From Spirochaetales bacterium (GTDB lineage Bacteria; Spirochaetota; Spirochaetia; DSM-27196; SLST01): a stretch of DNA of 11,052 bases. Of the stretch, positions 7,085 through 11,052 are shown one piece after another. The position numbers and the translations under genes are program-made. Position 1 is the stretch's first letter, and each line of letters starts with the position of its first letter. Below the pieces are notes generated by a model, which saw nothing but the letters and a program-made list of their open reading frames with translations, was not told the DNA's origin and made no database searches. The stretch spans positions 1 through 11,052 of the forward strand of contig JANQQY010000015.1 in assembly GCA_028284845.1 (NCBI GenBank). The letters run 5' to 3'.

Positions 7085-7090
7085 TATGAT
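7085..7090 (+). promoter_or_regulatory. -10 element of the hemerythrin gene
   Basis: TATGAT matches the -10 consensus at five of six positions and lies in the most AT-rich spot of the window, in the 117-bp spacer between divergent genes. A weak -35-like TTCTGA is at 7061-7066 (18-bp spacing). The predicted start is near 7096-7099, which leaves about 22-25 untranslated bases before ATG 7121, or almost none before GTG 7100. A 5-bp inverted repeat TTCTT-N8-AAGAA (7058-7075) overlaps the -35 region. Confidence 0.45.
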
Positions 7091-7120
7091 AAAACACGAG
7101 TGGCTGGTGGGTGCGCGGCG

Positions 7121-7525
7121 ATGGAGATAACGATTAACGACAAGAAGATCGACTATGAGCACGCATCGATCATGCAGATGCTCGATTCAGCGGCTCGTAT
7201 CGGACGATCTGCGGATCGCGACGATATCAAAGACATCCTTAAGAAGGTGAAGGAACACATCGTTATCCATTTTGTCGATGAGGAGTTCATCTTCACGCGA
7301 CAACATCCCATGCCGGCTGAATACGTCGAGCTTCACGTGAACGATCACAAGCGGATCCAGAATGAGATCCTGCTCGCAATCGACACAGCCGATCTCGACT
7401 CGCCGGACGAAATCGCATCGCTCATACGTGAGATTCGCGAGGCCATCAGTAGGCACATCCGCGAAGTTGACGCGCAGATGAACAGATATCTACCCGGGGG
7501 AGAGGACGCTCAGGAGGAGCGTTGA
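7121..7525 (+). CDS. hemerythrin domain protein (bacteriohemerythrin-like)
   Basis: A 134-residue single-domain, soluble di-iron protein expected to bind O2 reversibly, or to sense or scavenge O2 or NO. All seven iron ligands of the family fall with the right spacing: H14 (IDYEH), H50 and E54 (HFVDE), H72 and H76 (HVNDH), H112 and D117 (HIREVD). The four-helix pattern is clear. The N-terminus is short and lacks the Trp/Tyr-rich lead-in (W-x-x-x-Y-x-V-G-I) of classical bacteriohemerythrins. The ATG at 7121 has a modest GGTGGG nine bases upstream (7106-7111). GTG at 7100 in the same frame would add seven residues (MAGGCAA) and would sit close to the transcription start. No sensor or signalling domain is fused. 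It is divergent from the esterase and convergent with the ribbon-helix-helix gene. Confidence 0.9.
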   Translation: MEITINDKKIDYEHASIMQMLDSAARIGRSADRDDIKDILKKVKEHIVIHFVDEEFIFTRQHPMPAEYVELHVNDHKRIQNEILLAIDTADLDSPDEIASLIREIREAISRHIREVDAQMNRYLPGGEDAQEER

Positions 7526-7540
7526 GGCGCTGTCTCGCCT
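7525..7540. terminator. weak hairpin filling the gap between two convergent stop codons
   Basis: AGGCG (7525-7529) and CGCCT (7536-7540) pair around a six-base loop, covering nearly the whole 16-bp gap between the hemerythrin and ribbon-helix-helix stop codons. The stem is only 5 bp and there is no T-run on either side, so termination is doubtful. The call rests on position. Confidence 0.2.
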
Positions 7541-7541
7541 A

Positions 7542-7751
7542 CTAAGGAACGGCGACCGGCTCCGATTCTTCCGGCCAGGCGATCTCAAGATCTTCCAGAC
7601 TGTAGTACTCAAACTCGATGTCGGTGATACCTAATCGCTCGGCGATGAGTTCGAGTGCAGCTTGATCAGGGCTCAGATCACGCTCCGCAGCGACTCTTTC
7701 CAGGGCAAGAGATATCTTGTCGGGAACGTTCCGGATCTCGTAGCTCGCCAT
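7542..7751 (-). CDS. ribbon-helix-helix protein, FitA-type antitoxin-like, orphan
   Basis: The product has 69 residues. The N-terminal half (MASYEIRNVPDKISLALERVAAERDLSPDQAALELIAERL) has the layout of a ribbon-helix-helix DNA-binding fold: a beta strand with IRNVP, helix A, a turn with S-P-D, then helix B. The 'IRNVPD' lead is typical of FitA-like antitoxins of PIN-domain (VapC/FitB) toxins. Residues 43-69 are acidic and rich in aromatics (EFEYYSLEDLEIAWPEESEP), which fits a toxin-binding tail. No PIN or other toxin gene lies on either side: downstream is the convergent hemerythrin gene after 12 bp, and upstream is the helicase after 69 bp. It could be a degenerate module, a solitary regulator, or act on a distant toxin. 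The ATG has TACTAT five bases upstream, so its own near-leaderless promoter is likely. Confidence 0.72.
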   Translation of the reverse strand: MASYEIRNVPDKISLALERVAAERDLSPDQAALELIAERLGITDIEFEYYSLEDLEIAWPEESEPVAVP

Positions 7752-7756
7752 TACTG

Positions 7757-7762
7757 ATAGTA
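7757..7762 (-). promoter_or_regulatory. -10-like element of the ribbon-helix-helix gene, predicted leaderless or nearly so
   Basis: TACTAT lies five bases before the ATG at 7751, one base closer than the spacing at five other genes here. It lies in the 69-bp gap downstream of the helicase, so the small gene need not depend on the helicase transcript. No good -35 hexamer is visible. Confidence 0.4.
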
Positions 7763-7820
7763 TCGGCCTCGCTCGCCTCAGGTTGATTCCCCGTGGCGTA
7801 ATTCTGGCCGCGCGTCTGAT

Positions 7821-9941
7821 TCAATCGCCAGGTTCTATCGCGGCACACAGATCAACAAGGACGGGGTCGTCTCCAGGCGCCACAAACACGCTGAGGTTCT
7901 CCATCGCGCGAGTGATCCCAACGTAGATCAGGTTCCGAGTGAGTCGTTCCGTGGTCTCCGGATCGAACCTCTCGCGACGTTGGATGTATGGCAGGTAGAG
8001 CATGACGACCGGAAAGTCCAGGCCCTTGCTTGAGTGCAGGGTTGAGATCCGAACGGAGCCACGCTCGTCAAAACTGAACTCCCGATCGCTGGTCACCTGA
8101 GCTGATACGCCGGCCTCATCGAGCACCGCCTTCAGGTGTTCCACCTCAGAGTTATGAGGCGCGAGGAGACAGATATTCTCCGGCTCGTACTCAAGGTGCT
8201 TTAGGTAGAGATGAAGCTTTGCGGCGAGGAGCGGTGGAAGCAGCTCCGCATCCGGCACACGATGAAGTTCAGGCGGAGGACCATCACGAAAGGCAAAGTG
8301 ATCCTCATCCGTGCGTGCAAAACGAGCGGCGGCGGCACTGATCTGTCGTGTGTTTCGGAAGTTCGTGCGCAGCACGCGGGTTCGTCCGGCGATCTGAATC
8401 CCCGCGCGAGCGAAGGGGGAGCTCACACCGTAGATACTCTGCTGAGTGTCAGATGCCATAACCAAGTTGCCGGTGATCAGAGACTTTAGTGTGAGCAGGT
8501 CGCCCGAGGTGAGATCCTGGGTCTCGTCCAGGTAGATCGTTCGCACGTCGCGAAGGCTGCTTGATTGCTCCGGGTCGGCATCGTTGAGGAACTCAAGGAT
8601 CTTGAGTCTCGCGTAGTTCCGGCTGAAGAGCTTGGTGCGGTCCATACGCTCAGCGATCTCGTCGCGAATCGTCCACACCGTCTCACGCTGCGATTTTCCA
8701 AGACGGCGCCGCATTCCAACGCGAGCTACCATCTGATCCACGTACTCATCACGGGAGACAAAGTTTGCAAACAGGTAACTCTCGATTTCCGTTACGAGCT
8801 CGTCGTCTGTCATGAAGTCGGTTGTATTGAGTTCCGATACTGCCTCATCTACCGCCTTGAATGAGAACCCATACTCCGAGTCGATTCGGCGCAAACGCTC
8901 CAAGACAAACGCATCTACCGTCCGGACGATCTCTCGCACATGATCGAGTCGAAGGATCTTTGCTACGTAGTGCTCGAACTTTGCGAGCGTCCTCGTAAAC
9001 GTCAGGAGCACGGCTCTGTGCTCCGCACCGGACGCCTTCTCCCGGCCAAAGTCGAGTTCCCCTACTTCCAGCGCACGGCGTACAGCCTCGATCAATACGA
9101 GCGACTTGCCTGTCCCTGGTCCTCCGCGAACAAGCACATCGGCATCGCCGTGAATCTGACTGGACGCCTCCTCCTGCTCCGGCGTCAGCCGCATCAGCGT
9201 GCGCTCGTAATCAAGGCGCGTTCTTGTGTAGACGCTAAACCGGCCAAGACTCTCGATGTATCGCTCGAGCGCCTCAAACCCCTCCATGCGCTCAAGGAGG
9301 CGTTTCTTCTCGCTCTTCAGCTCCGCTCGTTCGCGCCTGAGTTCGTCAACTCGTTCGTCCTTGGAACGGGTTCGCAACTTGGCCGCATCCAACTCGAGGG
9401 AGTAGCGTTCAATCTGGTTCTGCAGCGTCGCAAGCTTGTGCTCGGCCTCGTCATAGTCACTCAGTTGAGAGAGGAGCGCATGGTTTTGCGATTGGAGCCT
9501 GCGGAGCTCGCTCTGCAACGATGTCAGGGCCGGGGCGCTCATAGATGGTTCTGGTTGCGCCTCCCAGAGATGGAGTGAGTCGGCAAGCGTGCGGACTTCC
9601 GGAAGATCCCCGGCGCCGATCATATTGCAGAACGCTATAAAAAGATGAGTCGCGGCAACAGCCTCGTGCGGTTCGAGATCGTGGAATGAGTGACGTACCG
9701 AGTTGGTGAACTTGTGTTGTCGAGTGAGTTCGCGCAGAGCATCCTGCGCGGTCTCGGGGTCGGAGTCGGTCCTCTCGATCAGCGAGTGGTAGAAGTCCTG
9801 AACTACCTCTCGAAAGGTTTCTGCCTCGCTCTCGCGTGAGACATCGCGGATGTAGTGTTCCACGAACGAGTGGAGCGCGAGGACGTAGAATCCTGGATCA
9901 CTTCCGATCAGCCGGGTGAGTCTCTTGAGCTTCTCCTGCAC
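7821..9941 (-). CDS. UvrD/Rep-like superfamily 1 helicase with N-terminal helical (DUF4145/HEPN-like?) domain and coiled coil
   Basis: A 706-residue protein in three parts. Residues 1-125 are helical; SVRHSFHDLEPHEA (81-94) and the preceding helices resemble by eye DUF4145/HEPN-like domains. Residues 140-225 are a strong coiled coil. Residues 250-706 are an SF1A motor: LTPEQ 252-256, Walker A GGPGTGKS 273-280, motif Ia LLTFTRTLA 312-320, motif II LDETQD 471-476, motif III MASDTQQSIYG 495-505, motif IV RTNFRNT 525-531, motif V ISTLHSSKGLDF 632-643, motif VI VGITRAMENL 674-683. All ATPase residues are intact, so it should move 3' to 5' on single-stranded nucleic acid. The motor is compact, with much smaller insertions than in UvrD or PcrA, and ends soon after motif VI. 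Start GTG 9941 has TAGAAT six bases upstream. No nuclease domain or partner is visible. The activator gene ends 9 bp upstream. Confidence 0.88.
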   Translation of the reverse strand: MQEKLKRLTRLIGSDPGFYVLALHSFVEHYIRDVSRESEAETFREVVQDFYHSLIERTDSDPETAQDALRELTRQHKFTNSVRHSFHDLEPHEAVAATHLFIAFCNMIGAGDLPEVRTLADSLHLWEAQPEPSMSAPALTSLQSELRRLQSQNHALLSQLSDYDEAEHKLATLQNQIERYSLELDAAKLRTRSKDERVDELRRERAELKSEKKRLLERMEGFEALERYIESLGRFSVYTRTRLDYERTLMRLTPEQEEASSQIHGDADVLVRGGPGTGKSLVLIEAVRRALEVGELDFGREKASGAEHRAVLLTFTRTLAKFEHYVAKILRLDHVREIVRTVDAFVLERLRRIDSEYGFSFKAVDEAVSELNTTDFMTDDELVTEIESYLFANFVSRDEYVDQMVARVGMRRRLGKSQRETVWTIRDEIAERMDRTKLFSRNYARLKILEFLNDADPEQSSSLRDVRTIYLDETQDLTSGDLLTLKSLITGNLVMASDTQQSIYGVSSPFARAGIQIAGRTRVLRTNFRNTRQISAAAARFARTDEDHFAFRDGPPPELHRVPDAELLPPLLAAKLHLYLKHLEYEPENICLLAPHNSEVEHLKAVLDEAGVSAQVTSDREFSFDERGSVRISTLHSSKGLDFPVVMLYLPYIQRRERFDPETTERLTRNLIYVGITRAMENLSVFVAPGDDPVLVDLCAAIEPGD

Positions 9942-9947
9942 TGCTCG

Positions 9948-9976
9948 ATTCTACTCTGATCGATAGGTGATCCCAA
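9948..9976 (-). promoter_or_regulatory. promoter of the helicase gene, overlapping the upstream stop codon; predicted leaderless
   Basis: TAGAAT (9948-9953) is followed by CGAGCA and then the GTG start at 9941. TTGGGA (9971-9976), four of six to TTGACA, lies 17 bp upstream. The TAG of the hexamer is also the stop codon of the sigma-54-type activator, and the -35 lies within its last codons. The helicase may therefore be transcribed both from here and by read-through. Confidence 0.55.
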
Positions 9977-11052
9977 GTCGATCTCGAGCCGCCTTTCGGA
10001 ACGCAGGCCCATTAACGCCAAGCAGACGGGCCGCCCGTTCTGCGTTGCCTTCGCTCAACCGAAGCGCCTCCTGATAGTAGCTCCGCTCGACGTCATGGAG
10101 CACGGCTCTCACATCAAGCCCCTCGGACGGGATCTGAACGCTCACCACGCCAAGTGGTCGAGGTCGGTCGAAGTGCTGCAAGATCGAGCCGGGAAGGAGC
10201 TCCGGTCCTATTGAGGAAGACTGCCCCATCGCGCATACGCTTTTGACGGCGTTCTGGAGTTCACGAACGTTCCCCGGCCATGGGTACTCGAGGACCAGCG
10301 CGACCGTCTCGTCCGCGAGACCCTTGTCCTCGTGGTAGTGCTCGTTCCACTGAGCCACAAAGTGCCGCAGGAGATGCGGTACGTCGCCCTGTCGCTCCCG
10401 GAGCGGCGGGATACGAACCGTGACATGCGCGAGTCGCTCATAGAGATCCCGACGGAAGGTGCCCGCAAGAATCTGCTCCTCAAGATCACGATTCGTCGCT
10501 GCCAACACCCGAACGTCGACCGGAACGGGCGTCTGTGAACCCAACGGCGTGACCGTGTGCTCTTCCAGGACACGTAGAAGTTTCGCCTGTGTCTCAAGGG
10601 GCAGGTCGCCGACCTCATCCAGGAAGACCGTCCCGCCGTGAGCCGCACGGAACTGACCAAGCCGATCCCGATCCGCGCCGGTAAAGGCACCCTTGGTATG
10701 GCCAAAGAACTCGCTCTCTTCAAGGCCGGCGGTAATAGCAGCACAGTTGATTGCCACAAAGGCTTCACTCGACCTCGGACTCGATCGATGGATGAGCTTG
10801 GCAAGCACCTCCTTGCCTGTCCCCGTTTCGCCGCGTATGACCACGGACACATCGTACTGGGCCACTCGGTGCGCCCGCTCAACAACATCGGTGAACGCCG
10901 GGCTTGAACCAACGATCGGGGGTTCTCCGGCTTGGATCCAGGCACCCGAATCGACGCGCACGGAGGGCGGGCTGGATGTGGCTGCAACAGCCACACCGGG
11001 GAAAAGATCGCGGTCAAGCTCGACAGTGCGAGCCTTGTACGCGCCACCGGAA
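9951..11052 (-). CDS. sigma-54-dependent AAA+ transcriptional activator, 5' end beyond the window
   Basis: The visible 367 codons cover the whole AAA+ domain and the DNA-binding end of a bacterial enhancer-binding protein that remodels sigma-54 RNA polymerase. Numbered from GTG 10994: Walker A GETGTGK 55-61, sigma-54 contact loop GAFTGA 102-107, Walker B TVFLDE 122-127, sensor I ATNRD 166-170, Arg fingers R181/R182, sensor II WPGNVREL 239-246. The C-terminal helix-turn-helix spans about 316-341 (GNAERAARLLGVNGPAFRKAARDRLGI region), with GPAF where Fis-type domains usually have RxTL. The frame stays open through GTG 10994 to the edge (SGGAYKARTVELDRDLFPG), and that GTG lacks the TANNNT element seen at other starts, so an N-terminal sensor domain probably lies outside. 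Intact GAFTGA implies a working activator. Target promoters are unknown; I saw no GG-N10-GC sigma-54 promoter in the spacers. Confidence 0.93.
   Translation of the reverse strand, partial: SGGAYKARTVELDRDLFPGVAVAATSSPPSVRVDSGAWIQAGEPPIVGSSPAFTDVVERAHRVAQYDVSVVIRGETGTGKEVLAKLIHRSSPRSSEAFVAINCAAITAGLEESEFFGHTKGAFTGADRDRLGQFRAAHGGTVFLDEVGDLPLETQAKLLRVLEEHTVTPLGSQTPVPVDVRVLAATNRDLEEQILAGTFRRDLYERLAHVTVRIPPLRERQGDVPHLLRHFVAQWNEHYHEDKGLADETVALVLEYPWPGNVRELQNAVKSVCAMGQSSSIGPELLPGSILQHFDRPRPLGVVSVQIPSEGLDVRAVLHDVERSYYQEALRLSEGNAERAARLLGVNGPAFRKAARDRLGITYRSE

Noticed and set aside
7004..7162. Upstream extension of the esterase to 7162
   Set aside because: The extra 53 residues would bury the lipoprotein signal peptide inside the protein and overlap the hemerythrin start, while ATG 7003 has a promoter-like element at the exact local spacing.
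8940..9578. A 212-codon + strand frame within the helicase region
   Set aside because: It is antisense to the coiled coil and Walker A part of the helicase, where Leu/Glu-rich codons leave the opposite strand open. No family features are seen.
7821..9941. Gabija-type defence system (GajB helicase)
   Set aside because: GajB is also UvrD-like, but no OLD-family nuclease (GajA) is adjacent, and this protein's N-terminal domain and coiled coil are not part of GajB as I know it.
10992..10994. GTG 10994 as the true start of the sigma-54 activator
   Set aside because: The frame remains open to the window edge, no TANNNT or ribosome site precedes it, and activators of this family usually have an N-terminal sensor domain.
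10208..11047. A 279-codon frame overlapping the sigma-54 activator on the same strand
   Set aside because: It is an out-of-frame shadow rich in Arg and Ser; the overlapping frame contains every AAA+ motif in order.
1..11052. Mobile element, prophage or CRISPR array
   Set aside because: No transposase, integrase, phage gene, tRNA, long direct repeat, terminal inverted repeat or spaced repeat array is visible, and gene packing looks like an ordinary chromosome.

Overview
The window is a dense bacterial chromosomal segment, GC-rich by eye, with ten protein genes and fragments of two of them cut by the window edges. No RNA genes, insertion sequences, integrases or CRISPR arrays are visible, and no gene-free stretch exceeds about 120 bp. 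A lipoprotein signal peptide, a sigma-54-type AAA+ activator, an AsmA/TamB-like membrane protein and an oxygen-binding hemerythrin suggest a diderm (Gram-negative type) bacterium. The phylum cannot be fixed from this sequence. Spirochaetota or Acidobacteriota-like groups would fit, but that is a guess.

Layout, left to right. (1) The C-terminal tail of a LamG-like (concanavalin-like) protein on + meets a convergent Nudix hydrolase on -; their stop codons share one CTAG. (2) Upstream of the Nudix gene on the same strand is a small membrane protein with a Cys/His zinc-ribbon-like N-terminus. (3) A 90-bp divergent spacer with a 15-bp palindrome leads to the + strand pair uup (ABC-F ATPase) and add (adenosine deaminase family). 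(4) add converges with, and overlaps by 23 bp, a - strand pair: a lipoprotein alpha/beta-hydrolase and a coiled-coil/transmembrane/AsmA-like protein, both probably envelope proteins. (5) A small hemerythrin on + is transcribed divergently from the esterase. (6) On - come a sigma-54-type activator (open at the right edge), a UvrD/Rep-type superfamily 1 helicase with an unusual N-terminal half, and a small ribbon-helix-helix, antitoxin-like protein with no toxin beside it.

The most striking feature runs through the whole window. Five genes (Nudix, zinc-ribbon protein, uup, esterase, helicase) carry a -10-like hexamer TANNNT exactly six bases before the start codon, and a sixth (ribbon-helix-helix) carries one five bases before. 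Transcription would then begin on or within about a base of the start codon, so these genes appear to make leaderless mRNAs, and four of the six start with GTG. Well-spaced Shine-Dalgarno sequences are almost absent. For the helicase the hexamer is built from the stop codon of the upstream activator gene. I see no complete known defence system or mobile island. The best candidate for something undescribed is the helicase, whose N-terminal helical domain (DUF4145/HEPN-like by eye) and coiled coil precede a compact SF1 motor.
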